From DASVEG01 sp035540495 (GTDB lineage Bacteria; Actinomycetota; Acidimicrobiia; Acidimicrobiales; CADCTF01), in the NCBI GenBank assembly GCA_035540495.1, contig DATLGL010000048.1, positions 96,787 to 160,786 of the forward strand: DNA of 64,000 nt, in the 5' to 3' direction. The position numbers and the translations under genes are program-made. Below are positions 34,386 to 42,812 of the stretch, one piece after another. Below the pieces are notes generated by a model. That model saw nothing but the letters and a program-made list of their open reading frames with translations, was not told the origin of the DNA and searched no databases. Numbering within the stretch: the stretch's first letter is position 1; each line of letters starts with the position of its first letter.

Positions 34386-35585
34386 ATGTCGTCCCGCTCC
34401 CGCTTCTGGCTGCTGTGCGGGTGCACCTTCTTCCACTTCCTCTCGATGGGCGTGTTCCTGTCGAGCCTGCCCCTGTTCGTCGACCGCGAGCTGAACGGGT
34501 CGAAGGCGGCAGTCGGCTTCGCCGTCGGCTGCTACTCGCTGACCGCCGTGGCTTCCCGGCCGTGGATGGGACGCCGCATCGACCGTCTCGGGCGTGCGTG
34601 GTTCATCCGCCTCGCGCCCGTGCTGGTCGCGATCACCGCCGTCGGGTTGACGCTCGCCGACGTGCTCGGCGCGGTGATCGGCCTGCGGCTGCTGCAGGGC
34701 TTCGCCGCGGCGGCGTTCTACACGGGCGCGGCCACCATCGCGACCGACCTCGCGCCGGACCATCAGCGGGCTTCGTACATCTCACGCTTCAGCCTGTTCC
34801 TCTACGCCGGCTTCGCCGCGGGTCCGGCGCTGGGAGAGGCGCTCGTCGAGTCGAAGACGTACTCGTGGGCCTGGATGGCGGCCGCGCTCGCAGCCGTGAC
34901 GGCGGCGACGATCGCGTTCGTCATCCCAGAGACGAAGGAGGACGACGACGCGGCCGACGACGCCGGCACCCGCCCCCGTGCGCGGCGCTTCGTCCATCCC
35001 GTAGCCATCGCTCCGGGGATGGTGTTGATGACGATCGCCGTCGGCTACACCGCCATCTCGTCGTTCGCGCCTCTGTACGCGAGATCGATCGGCATGGGCT
35101 CGTCAGGAGGCCTCTACGTGACGTTCGCCCTCACGATCCTCGTGATCCGCCTCGTCAGCGGTCGGATGTCCGATCGGTTCGGCCGCACCGCGATCGCGTT
35201 GCCCGGCTGCGTGTCGGCCGCGGTCGGCGCGTTCGTCCTCGCCGCGTTCGACGTCCCCCTCGCGGCCTACGTCGGTGTGGCGTTCTTCGGCGCCGGCCAC
35301 GCGCTCGCCTTCCCTGCGCTGATGGCCCACACGGTCGACCAGGTTCCGAACAGCGAGCGGGGCGAAGCGCTCGGCTCGTTCACGGCGTGCTTCGATCTCG
35401 GTGCATCGACCGGGGGCTACCTCGTCGGGTTCGTCGCCGACCAGGCCGGCTACGCGGCGGCATGGGCGACGCCGGGGATCATCTGCCTGGCCGGAGTCGT
35501 GGTCCTGCTGGTCTTCGTCCGCCCGGTCGAGCGCCGCCGTGCGATCGCCGCGGAGTTGCTCGAACCCGAGCCGGCCGGCACGTAG
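34386..35585 (+). CDS. major facilitator superfamily transporter
   Basis: A 399-residue protein with 12 predicted helices. The first has CTFFHFLSMGVFLSSLPLFVD. The loop between helices two and three has the MFS signature GRRIDRLGRAW, repeated in the second half as GRMSDRFGRTA. The mid-protein loop is acidic (DDDAADDAG). It is a drug- or metabolite-exporter-like MFS protein (MFS_1). It diverges from the ArsC/TetR pair, whose TetR regulator may control it (inference). Confidence 0.86.
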   Translation: MSSRSRFWLLCGCTFFHFLSMGVFLSSLPLFVDRELNGSKAAVGFAVGCYSLTAVASRPWMGRRIDRLGRAWFIRLAPVLVAITAVGLTLADVLGAVIGLRLLQGFAAAAFYTGAATIATDLAPDHQRASYISRFSLFLYAGFAAGPALGEALVESKTYSWAWMAAALAAVTAATIAFVIPETKEDDDAADDAGTRPRARRFVHPVAIAPGMVLMTIAVGYTAISSFAPLYARSIGMGSSGGLYVTFALTILVIRLVSGRMSDRFGRTAIALPGCVSAAVGAFVLAAFDVPLAAYVGVAFFGAGHALAFPALMAHTVDQVPNSERGEALGSFTACFDLGASTGGYLVGFVADQAGYAAAWATPGIICLAGVVVLLVFVRPVERRRAIAAELLEPEPAGT

Positions 35586-35638
35586 ACCGACGCAGGCACA
35601 ACGGGTAGGGGCGCCGCGGCGGCGGGTAAGTAGTCGCC

Positions 35639-36043
35639 ATGCCTGGCAACCGCCCGTACGACAACAGCCAGCACCTCGATGCGGAAGGTGTGCCCGACCT
35701 GGAGACCCCGATCAACCAGGACGAAGGGCTGGTGCCTCCCGGCGATCAGCCGATCGCCGCTGACGAGTTCGGCGTCACCGCCCGCGAGGAGCGGGCGGAG
35801 GAGCCCCTCGCCGACCGCATCACCCGCGAGGTCCCCGATCTGACGCCGGACGACATCGATCTTCGTGATGCCGACCGCACCTACGACGAGCTCGAGAGCG
35901 GCACCGGGCGCATCATCGAGCCGGGCTCCGAAGACGTGGGGCTGATCGACGACGAGAAGGACGTGATCGGCTCGCTCGTAGGCGAGGACGAAGGGGCGCT
36001 GACCGCCGAAGAGGCGGCGATCCACGTCACCGACACGCCGTAG
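35639..36043 (+). CDS. DUF5709-like acidic protein
   Basis: A 134-residue strongly acidic, probably disordered protein. Segments GDQPIAADEFGVTAREE, EEPLADRITREVPD, GRIIEPGSEDVG and GALTAEEAAIHV match my memory of the actinobacterial DUF5709 family (function unknown). It has no membrane segment and no cysteine. It is convergent with an AI-2E family gene (12 bases between stops). Confidence 0.7.
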   Translation: MPGNRPYDNSQHLDAEGVPDLETPINQDEGLVPPGDQPIAADEFGVTAREERAEEPLADRITREVPDLTPDDIDLRDADRTYDELESGTGRIIEPGSEDVGLIDDEKDVIGSLVGEDEGALTAEEAAIHVTDTP

Positions 36044-36055
36044 TCAGACGCACGG

Positions 36056-37132
36056 TCAGGCGCTGGGCGCCACCACCGGAGCCTGCTGCGCGGCGAGTCG
36101 ATCGCCGCGCAGCTCCATGTACACGGCCTTCGCCGCGCCCGTCATCGGCACCGCCAGCAGCGCCCCCACCACGCCGCCGGCGGAAACGCCGATGAGCGCG
36201 GCGACCATCGTCGCCGGTGGTGACAGCTTCACCGCCGAACCGACGAGCAACGGCCCGAGGATGTTGTTCTCGATCTGCAGGTAGAGGACGAACAGCCCGC
36301 CGCAGACGAGGCCGGTCACCGCTCCCTGGGTGAACGCGAAGGCCACGAAGGGGATCCCGCCCGCGGCACCGCCGATCTGGGGAACGAGGTTCCACACCAT
36401 CACCCACAGCGCAAGCAACGGCGCGAGCGGGACGCCCATGACCAGGCCGAGGACGAGGATGAACAGGCCCGCGACCATCGCGACCGACAGGCTGCCGGCG
36501 ACGTAGCGGCCGACCGCCCGGTAGCCGATGTCGCCCAGTCGCTCCGCACGCTGACGGCGCGGCGGTGGCACGAGACGGAGGGCGAGGCCCGACAGGCGAC
36601 GTCCGTCGAGCAACAAGCCGACCGCCAGCAGCACCGTGATCGTCGCGGCGACGAGCCCGTCCGCGGCGCGGCGGCCGACATCGACCAACGGCGTGTCGTC
36701 ACCGAGCAGTCGCGCGGGCAGCTCGTCGAGGATCCTCTCTGCTCGCGCGGCGGCGTCGGCTTCCGCGATCTGCTTCCCGACGAGCGGCAGCTGCGCCAGG
36801 TCGCGCACGGCACGCGGGATGTCGTCGTCGAGGTCGCGCACCTGACGAACGGCGGCGGGCACGAGTGCCATCGCGAGCACCGTCACCGCCAGCGCGAAGG
36901 CGAGCAGCACACCGCCGAGCGCGGCGCCCCGAGGAAGCCGAAGCCGCCGCTCGACGAGCGAGACGACCGGGTTCACCCCGAGAGCGAGCAACGTGGCGAT
37001 CGCCGCCGCGGCGAGCGTGCGCGGGATCGAACGCGCGAGACCGAAGGCGACGATGGTCGCGGCGACAGCGAGCGCGAGCGCCGCGATCGAGGCCGCGTCG
37101 ACGTCGACGAGTCGCCGTTCCTCGGCAGGCAC
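36056..37132 (-). CDS. AI-2E family transporter (PerM-like), paralogue A
   Basis: A 358-residue protein with about eight membrane helices. The two-helix start is followed by an amphipathic extramembrane stretch (about 95-150) and then the conserved core with LALWVMVWNLVPQIGGAAGGIPFVAFAF and IENNILGPLLVG. This is the AI-2E/PerM family, whose members export signals or act as Na+/H+ antiporters. GTG 37132 is preferred because AGGGG lies five bases upstream and the longer start would collide with the divergent gene. The start faces its paralogue only 18 bases away. Confidence 0.85.
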   Translation of the reverse strand: MPAEERRLVDVDAASIAALALAVAATIVAFGLARSIPRTLAAAAIATLLALGVNPVVSLVERRLRLPRGAALGGVLLAFALAVTVLAMALVPAAVRQVRDLDDDIPRAVRDLAQLPLVGKQIAEADAAARAERILDELPARLLGDDTPLVDVGRRAADGLVAATITVLLAVGLLLDGRRLSGLALRLVPPPRRQRAERLGDIGYRAVGRYVAGSLSVAMVAGLFILVLGLVMGVPLAPLLALWVMVWNLVPQIGGAAGGIPFVAFAFTQGAVTGLVCGGLFVLYLQIENNILGPLLVGSAVKLSPPATMVAALIGVSAGGVVGALLAVPMTGAAKAVYMELRGDRLAAQQAPVVAPSA

Positions 37133-37150
37133 GACCCCTACTGTACGGAC

Positions 37151-38185
37151 GTGCACGTGCGCCCGAGAGCGGTGGTCATCGCCGTCCTCACGGTCGCCGC
37201 GACGCTGCTCGTCCTCCGGATCCTCGAGAGCGCGGGCCGGATCCTCGGATGGGCGGCGATGGCAGCGGCAACTGCCGCGATGCTCACGCCTGCGGTGTCA
37301 GCGCTGTCCCGGAAGATCCCACGCGGCTTCGCCGTCGCTGTCGTCGCCCTCGGCACGCTGGGCGCCATCGCCGGCGTGACGTACGGGCTCGTGGAGGACG
37401 TCGTCGAACAGACCGAGGCCCTGCAACGCGAGGCGCCGCGGCTGGCGGAACGGCTGGAGCGTGAAGGACGCCTCGCCGACGTAGCCACCGAAGCCCGGCT
37501 GGCCGAGCGGGTCGAAGACCTGGCGGCGCAGGTGCCCGAGCGGCTTCGTGGCGGTTCTGCTCCGGAGGCCGTGCGTTCTGCCGCCACGCGCGGGCTCGCG
37601 TTCCTCGCCGTGACCGTCCTCACGATCTTCCTCGTCCTCCACGGCCCGCGGTTGCTCGACGCGGCGCGGCGACAGGTCCACGACGACGACCGGCGGGAGC
37701 TGCTCGAGGCGTTGACGGGGGCCGTGGAGCGTCGAGCCATCGGCTACGCCCGTGGCTCTGCGCTGATGGCGGTAGCTGCCGGCGTCTTCGGCTTCGTGCT
37801 CGCGAAGGCGGCGGACGTCCCCGGGCCCGCTCCCCTCGCTCTCTGGGTCGCGCTGTGGGACCTCGTTCCCCTCATAGGCGCCGTCGTCGGAGCGCTGCCG
37901 ATCGTCGTCCTCGCCGCCATCGTCTCGCCGACGAAGGGCATCGTCCTCGCGCTGGCGTTCGTGGCGTGGCAGATCGTCGAGGAGCTCCTCATCCAGCGAC
38001 CGCTCGAACGCCGCACGGTCCAGGTGGGCCCGTTCCTCACCGTGCTCGCGGGGATGGGCGGCCTGGAGCTCTACGGCATCGCCGGCGCACTGCTCGCGAT
38101 CCTCGCGATCGCCATCGCCTTGGTGGTGATCGAGGAGATTGTCGCGGCGCGGAGTCGGGTACCTGAGAACCATGGACATGAGTGA
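37151..38185 (+). CDS. AI-2E family transporter (PerM-like), paralogue B
   Basis: A 344-residue membrane protein with the same plan as its divergent neighbour: two N-terminal helices, an extramembrane amphipathic part (about 75-135), then LALWVALWDLVPLIGAVVGALPIVVLAAI and QIVEELLIQRPLERRTVQ, the counterparts of the paralogue's core. Sequence identity by eye is modest, so the duplication is old. The start is GTG 37151 or 37157, with no good ribosome binding site; a leaderless message is possible. The 3' end overlaps the next gene by 14 bases. Confidence 0.84.
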   Translation: MHVRPRAVVIAVLTVAATLLVLRILESAGRILGWAAMAAATAAMLTPAVSALSRKIPRGFAVAVVALGTLGAIAGVTYGLVEDVVEQTEALQREAPRLAERLEREGRLADVATEARLAERVEDLAAQVPERLRGGSAPEAVRSAATRGLAFLAVTVLTIFLVLHGPRLLDAARRQVHDDDRRELLEALTGAVERRAIGYARGSALMAVAAGVFGFVLAKAADVPGPAPLALWVALWDLVPLIGAVVGALPIVVLAAIVSPTKGIVLALAFVAWQIVEELLIQRPLERRTVQVGPFLTVLAGMGGLELYGIAGALLAILAIAIALVVIEEIVAARSRVPENHGHE

Positions 38186-38525
38186 CAAGTACGGCGCGCG
38201 TATGGCTGATGCACTCACCAAGGACACTCGCGCCGGTCACGAGGAGCTACGGAACCCCGAGGTCGACGAGGCGCGGGTCGAGGTCGTGCAGACGCATGAC
38301 GGCGTGCTCGACGACCACGAGGCGGCCGCGCGCTCGGAGCTGGCGCGGTTCCTGATCCCGAGCGTGTTCCCGGCGCGTCCGGCGCAGCTGCTCGAGGTGG
38401 CGGAACAGAACTTCGCGACGCAGCCGGTGCTCGAGCTGCTCTCGACGCTGCCCGACCAGGTCTACGAGAACGTCCAGGCGGTCTGGGTGGCCCTCGGAGG
38501 CGAGGTCGAGGTCAAGCGGGCGTAG
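38172..38525 (+). CDS. DUF2795-like protein
   Basis: A 117-residue protein (ATG 38172, or 38178). The N-terminal half is charged. The C-terminal half, ELARFLIPSVFPARPAQLLEVAEQN and LLSTLPDQVYENVQAVWVALGG, matches the DUF2795 pattern of a small helical domain ending in LPD..Y. That domain is frequent in actinobacteria and of unknown function. It overlaps the AI-2E gene end and is convergent with the diiron-type gene. Confidence 0.65.
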   Translation: MDMSDKYGARMADALTKDTRAGHEELRNPEVDEARVEVVQTHDGVLDDHEAAARSELARFLIPSVFPARPAQLLEVAEQNFATQPVLELLSTLPDQVYENVQAVWVALGGEVEVKRA

Positions 38526-38531
38526 TCGCCG

Positions 38532-39632
38532 CTAGTACGTCGCCGGGGCGGCGGCCCGGCCGTCGCCCTCCGGCGCGGCGTTCCCGTGCACGTCGATCGT
38601 CGCGAGCTCGTTGAAGCGCTCGAGGATCTCCTTGCCGTTCGGCCGCTTCATCGCCCAGTGCTCCACCTCGCCGTAGGTGACGCGGCGGTTGGTGTCGCGG
38701 CCGGAGCCGATGGAGTTGTCGAGGGCGCGATCCCAGATCCGCTGGATCATCTCGGACCCCTCGTACTTCTTGCCTGACGACCCGATCCAGGTGCGGTCGC
38801 GCATCTCGGTGAGGGCCGTCTTGAGGTACCCGACGTGGGGGGTCTCGTCGGCCCGGATGTAGCTCACGAGGCGCGCGGCTTCACCATCGCCGGCGACCAG
38901 CTTCGGATCGCTCAGCCACGCCTCCGACCACTTGAAGGTGTGGAAGGCCTGGATCTCGATGAACAGGACCCGCGTCATGAGCGACGCGATGGCCTCCAGG
39001 TTCGGGTCGATGTCGTCCGGCAGCAAGCGAGCGGGCTGACCGTTCGGACCGGCGGCCTGGCCGCCGAAGCCCATCCGCTGGAGCATGCCGTCGACGTCGA
39101 TCTTCGACGTCGGGTTCTCGAAGGCGATGTCACGAGCGGCGAACCACATGTCCTTGTGGCCCGCCTCCTCCTCCCAGCCGGCCTCGTCGCGGCCGTGGGC
39201 CTCGAAGAGGCCGTTGCCCAGGTGGGCGATCGCCGTCCCCTGGATCGACTCGTCGAAGTGCTTCTGCATGTTGCCCGGCTGCAGGTAGCGGATGTTGGCC
39301 CCGAAGCCCTCGACGGTGCCGATGCGGGTGAGCGTCGCGATGAGCGGCTCGGGAACCTTGGCCTCGATCAGGTACTGGGCCTGGGGAAGGTTGGGGTAGT
39401 GCTCGGGCCACGTCTCGAGCGGGATGTCGATGACGTCCTTCCCGAACTCCTCCTTGTGCTTCTCCTGCCACGCCTGGATGCCGGGCACGCGGAACTTCGT
39501 CCGGGGCGAGACGTACTGCCCCTCACCGTCGAAGCCGCCGTGGCAGCGGACGCCGCCGGCGAAGAGCGGCTCGGTGGTGTCGTGATCGGACAGCAGCTCA
39601 TCGGCGGTGAACTCGGTCTGGAGCGTCGTCAT
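38532..39632 (-). CDS. ferritin-like / diiron-type protein, unknown substrate
   Basis: A 366-residue protein mostly alpha-helical after residue 95. Three E-x(2-4)-H units fit a diiron site: EEEAGHKDMWF (Glu156, His159), EIQAFHTFKW (Glu226, His231) and ADETPHVGYL (Glu263, His266). The first 90 residues, with CHGGFDGEGQYVSPRT, are not ferritin-like. There is no signal peptide. I do not recognise a named family; a diiron oxygenase or oxidase is likely. It is transcribed alone. Confidence 0.62.
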   Translation of the reverse strand: MTTLQTEFTADELLSDHDTTEPLFAGGVRCHGGFDGEGQYVSPRTKFRVPGIQAWQEKHKEEFGKDVIDIPLETWPEHYPNLPQAQYLIEAKVPEPLIATLTRIGTVEGFGANIRYLQPGNMQKHFDESIQGTAIAHLGNGLFEAHGRDEAGWEEEAGHKDMWFAARDIAFENPTSKIDVDGMLQRMGFGGQAAGPNGQPARLLPDDIDPNLEAIASLMTRVLFIEIQAFHTFKWSEAWLSDPKLVAGDGEAARLVSYIRADETPHVGYLKTALTEMRDRTWIGSSGKKYEGSEMIQRIWDRALDNSIGSGRDTNRRVTYGEVEHWAMKRPNGKEILERFNELATIDVHGNAAPEGDGRAAAPATY

Positions 39633-39718
39633 CGCGCGCAGGTACCCCCATGGACGGCGTCGAGAGCCCCAAGGGTAAACTCGTGCGTATACAGGTGCAA
39701 GCCGCGAGCGGCCGGCGT

Positions 39719-39865
39719 TCAGCCGTCGGCGGCGCCTGTGTCTTCTCCCACGTTGGGCGGCGGGTGCTCCGAGGTCTTCTCGGCGTCGAGCTTGTCGTCG
39801 TCGAGGCGGTCGTCGTCACGAGGAGTCGCCTCGGAGCCGCGTACGGGTGCGTCGTGGTCGGGCAT
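39719..39865 (-). CDS. small acidic hypothetical peptide
   Basis: A 48-residue frame from ATG 39865 to TGA 39719, starting MPDHDAPVRGSEATPRDDD and rich in Asp, Glu and Pro. It fills most of the 249-base space between the diiron-type gene and the LigD-like gene, and diverges from the latter with 16 bases between starts. Composition is that of a short disordered protein. No family or strong ribosome binding site is seen. Confidence 0.35.
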   Translation of the reverse strand: MPDHDAPVRGSEATPRDDDRLDDDKLDAEKTSEHPPPNVGEDTGAADG

Positions 39866-39881
39866 GGGAATGTTGTTCCCG

Positions 39882-40886
39882 ATGCCTCTCGACAAGTACC
39901 AGTCGATGCGGGACTTCGAGAAGACGGCCGAACCGTCGGGAGCGTCAGACGCGACGATCAGCGAGCACGAGCGTTCGGGGAAGCCGCGTTTCGTCGTGCA
40001 GGAGCATCACGCCACCGCCCTGCACTGGGACTTCCGCCTCGAGCGCGACGGCGTCCTCGTGAGCTGGGCGGTGCCGAAGGGCATCCCGCCGGACCCGCGG
40101 GTCAACAACCTCGCGGTGCACACCGAGGACCACCCGCTCAGCTACTTCGACTTCGCCGGGGAGATCCCGAAGGGCGAGTACGGCGGCGGGATGGTCCACC
40201 TCTGGGACCAGGGCACCTACGAGGAGCTGAAGTGGAGCGACCGCGAGGTCATGGTCGTCCTCCACGGTCAGCGCGCCCGCGGCCAGTACGTGCTCTTCAA
40301 GACCGACGGGCGCAACTGGATGATGCACCGGATGGATCCGCCCGAGGATCCGTCACGCGAACTGCTCCCCGACGCACCCCGCCCCGTCGCACCGATCGAG
40401 GTGCCGACGCTGGACGACGTGCCGGCTTCGTCACGGTTCCTCGTGGCGTGGCCTCGGGCGGAGCGGGTGGCGGTGGCGATCGAGGGCGGGCGGTGCGAGG
40501 CGTGGCGGGCCGACGGGAAGCAGGTCGACGACGACTGGCAGGTGCTCCGCCCGTTCGGCCGTGCGGTCGGTTCTCTTCCTGTCGTCCTGGTCGGGCAGCT
40601 CTTCAAGACGAAGGGCACGAAGAAGGACCCCGGCACCTTCATGATCGACGACGTCGTCTGGATCGACGGCCACGGCACGACGCCGCTGCCGTTCGAGACG
40701 AGGCGGTCGTTGCTCGAGCGGATCGAGCTCGATGGCGAGGCGTGGAAGACGGCGCCCGTGTACGACGACGGGCCTCTGCTCCTCGACGCGGCGAGGGCGC
40801 AGGGGTGGCCGGGCATCTACGCCATCGACGCCGGCGCGCCCTTCGACGACGACCATCCCCCGCTGTTCGTACCGGCCGGCGGCTGA
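39882..40886 (+). CDS. LigD-type 3'-phosphoesterase domain fused to a degenerate DNA-ligase domain
   Basis: A 334-residue protein. Residues 1-150 are the LigD phosphoesterase (PE) domain, with FVVQEHHATALHWDFRLE and VHTEDHPLSYFDFAGEIPKGEYGGG. All active-site residues I recall from Pseudomonas LigD are present: His42, His48, Asp50, Arg52, His84, Tyr88. So it should trim 3' ends at breaks. Residues about 185-334 follow the ATP-ligase fold, but the E-x-K-x-DG motif is replaced by AWPRAERVAVAIEGGR, so it has no adenylation lysine. ATG 39882 gives the family's usual start (MPLDKY); 39864 and 39870 are possible. No Ku gene is nearby. Confidence 0.8.
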   Translation: MPLDKYQSMRDFEKTAEPSGASDATISEHERSGKPRFVVQEHHATALHWDFRLERDGVLVSWAVPKGIPPDPRVNNLAVHTEDHPLSYFDFAGEIPKGEYGGGMVHLWDQGTYEELKWSDREVMVVLHGQRARGQYVLFKTDGRNWMMHRMDPPEDPSRELLPDAPRPVAPIEVPTLDDVPASSRFLVAWPRAERVAVAIEGGRCEAWRADGKQVDDDWQVLRPFGRAVGSLPVVLVGQLFKTKGTKKDPGTFMIDDVVWIDGHGTTPLPFETRRSLLERIELDGEAWKTAPVYDDGPLLLDAARAQGWPGIYAIDAGAPFDDDHPPLFVPAGG

Positions 40887-40889
40887 CGC

Positions 40890-41684
40890 TTACTTCTGCG
40901 TCGTCTTCCTGTACTTGGCGACGGACAAAGGAGCGAACACCGCGACGAGGATCGCGACCCACAGCAGCGTGTAGATCACGGGGTTCTCGAGCGGCCACGC
41001 GTCCGGCTCGGGCGCGCCCGGCGGGATGTTCCCGAACAGCTCGCGCGCGGCTTGCGTGACCGCAGAGACGGGGTTCCACTCGGCGAACGCCTTGAGCACC
41101 GGCGGGAGGTTGTCGGAGGGCACGAACGTGTTCGCGACGAACGTGAGCGGGAAGATCACCATGAACGAGGCGTTGTTGACGACCTCCGGGCTCGGCACGA
41201 GCAGGCCGATGTAGGCCATCACCCACGAGAACCCGTAGCCGAAGGCGAGCAGCAGCAGGTAGCCGAGCACCGCGTCGAGGACCGAGCCGCGGATGCGCCA
41301 GCCGACCAGCAGCCCGGTGATCGACATGATCGCCACCGACAGCACGTTGTAGATCACGTCGCTCGCGGTGCGACCGGCGAGCACCGCAGCGCGCGACATC
41401 GGCAACGACCGGAACCGGTTGATGATCCCCTTCTGCATGTCTTCGGCGATGCCCGCACCGGTGAACGTGGCGCCGAAGAGGATCGTCTGGCTGAAGATGC
41501 CGGCGATCAGGAACTCGCGATACGACACGCCGCCGGTGTCGATCGAGTTGCCGAACACGTACGCGAACAGCAGCACGAACATGATCGGCGAGAGGAGCAC
41601 GAACACCAGCACCTCGGGAACGCGCGTGATCTTGATGACGTTGCGCCGCGCGACGACGGCGGTGTCGGACAGGAGCGTGCTCAC
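40890..41684 (-). CDS. ABC-2 type permease, DrrB-like
   Basis: A 264-residue membrane protein with six helices. It has RNVIKITRVPEVLVFVLLSPIMFVLLFAYVFG, the conserved RFRSLPMSRAAVLAGR loop, and PLTFVANTFVPSDNLP before helix five, then WNPVSAVTQAARELFG. This is the daunorubicin-resistance DrrB/ABC-2 family of drug exporters. The GTG start overlaps the ATPase gene stop by four bases (GTGA). Confidence 0.9.
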   Translation of the reverse strand: MSTLLSDTAVVARRNVIKITRVPEVLVFVLLSPIMFVLLFAYVFGNSIDTGGVSYREFLIAGIFSQTILFGATFTGAGIAEDMQKGIINRFRSLPMSRAAVLAGRTASDVIYNVLSVAIMSITGLLVGWRIRGSVLDAVLGYLLLLAFGYGFSWVMAYIGLLVPSPEVVNNASFMVIFPLTFVANTFVPSDNLPPVLKAFAEWNPVSAVTQAARELFGNIPPGAPEPDAWPLENPVIYTLLWVAILVAVFAPLSVAKYRKTTQK

Positions 41685-42688
41685 GGGCGGACCTCCACGG
41701 GTACGTCGGACGGGCCACCCGGCGTCGCCGCGGCCGATACCGCATCGCTGTCGGCGCGGTGGCCGGTGAGGGTGAGGAACACGTCGTCGAGGGTCGGACG
41801 GCGAAGGGCGGCATCGGCCAGCGCGATGCCCTGTTCGTCGAGGGTGCGCAGCGCCTGGATCAGCGACGCCGCCCCTTCGGAGACCGGGACCGCGATCGTG
41901 TCTTCGTCGATGATCTCGAGACCGCCGCCGGCCGCCATCGGCGCGAGGAGGCTCTTGGCCAGGTCGAGCTGCGAGAGGTCGGCAACGGTCACCTCCACCC
42001 GCTCGCCGCCCACCTGGACCTTGAGCTCGTCGGCGGTTCCGCCTGCGATGGCGCGACCGTGGTCGACGACGAGGATCTCGTTGGCGAGCTGGTCGGCCTC
42101 CTCGAGGTACTGCGTCGTGAGGAGCAGCGTCGATCCTCCGGCGACGAGCTCCCTGATGAGAGCCCACAGGTCGACACGGCTTCGCGGATCGAGACCGGTC
42201 GTCGGTTCGTCGAGGAAGAGGACCGGAGGCGAGGCCACCAGCGCGCCCGCGAGATCGAGCCGGCGCCGCATGCCGCCGGAGTACGTCTTCACCGGGCGCT
42301 TCGCCGCGTCGGTCAACGCGAACCGCTCCAGCAGTTCGTTAGCCCTACGCCGCGCCTCCTTCTTGCCCACGTGGTAGAGCCGGCCGATCATCTCGAGGTT
42401 CTCCTGACCGGTGAGCACCTCGTCGACCGCTGCGTACTGCCCGGAGAGGCCGATGCGGCGCCTCACCTCGTCGGGCTCGCGCACGACGTCGTGCCCGGCG
42501 ACCACAGCGCGCCCGCCGTCGGGCGGCAGCAGGGTCGTCAGGATCGACACCGCGGTCGTCTTGCCTGCGCCGTTCGGCCCGAGCAGGGCGAGCACCGTGC
42601 CTTCCGGCACCGACAGGTCGAGCCCGGCGAGGGCCTGCACCTTCCCGAACCGCTTGGTCAGGCCTTCGGCCTGGATCACATCGCTCAA
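41681..42688 (-). CDS. ABC transporter ATPase, DrrA-like
   Basis: A 335-residue ATPase. Walker A is GPNGAGKTT, the Q-loop region LSGQYAAVDEVLTG, the signature YSGGMRRRLDLA, Walker B PPVLFLDEPTTGLD, and the H-loop TTQYLEEAD. A C-terminal extension of about 90 residues (DUF4162-type) is present, as in DrrA. With the permease it forms a multidrug or antibiotic exporter. The start lies across a palindrome-bearing intergenic region from the HelD-like gene. Confidence 0.91.
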   Translation of the reverse strand: MSDVIQAEGLTKRFGKVQALAGLDLSVPEGTVLALLGPNGAGKTTAVSILTTLLPPDGGRAVVAGHDVVREPDEVRRRIGLSGQYAAVDEVLTGQENLEMIGRLYHVGKKEARRRANELLERFALTDAAKRPVKTYSGGMRRRLDLAGALVASPPVLFLDEPTTGLDPRSRVDLWALIRELVAGGSTLLLTTQYLEEADQLANEILVVDHGRAIAGGTADELKVQVGGERVEVTVADLSQLDLAKSLLAPMAAGGGLEIIDEDTIAVPVSEGAASLIQALRTLDEQGIALADAALRRPTLDDVFLTLTGHRADSDAVSAAATPGGPSDVPVEVRP

Positions 42689-42714
42689 CTGCCACGTCTC
42701 CTTCGAATGAGCGT

Positions 42715-42736
42715 TCGCGGGTTCGACGACCCGCGA
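42715..42736. promoter_or_regulatory. perfect inverted repeat between the ABC exporter and HelD-like genes
   Basis: TCGCGGGT and ACCCGCGA face each other across TCGACG in the 124-base divergent region. It lies 27 bases from the ABC ATPase start and about 35 bases upstream of the -35 candidate of the HelD-like gene. It could be an operator shared by both directions. No regulator gene is adjacent. Confidence 0.4.
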
Positions 42737-42771
42737 CGGGCATTCTCATCGGAGGGTGGGACAAAAACGCG

Positions 42772-42801
42772 TTGCATTTCTCAGCGCCCCGTTCGTAGCG
42801 T
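42772..42801 (+). promoter_or_regulatory. candidate promoter of the HelD-like gene
   Basis: TTGCAT (42772-42777), an 18-base spacer and TAGCGT (42796-42801) in an unusually AT-rich patch, with the ATG only 12 bases after the -10. The predicted message would be nearly leaderless. Confidence 0.35.
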
Positions 42802-42812
42802 CGTCAGCCCCT

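Noticed and set aside
36370..36383. GGAAC-GAG-GTTCC palindrome resembling a LexA box
   Set aside because: The spacer is three rather than four bases and it lies inside the AI-2E coding region, far from any start.
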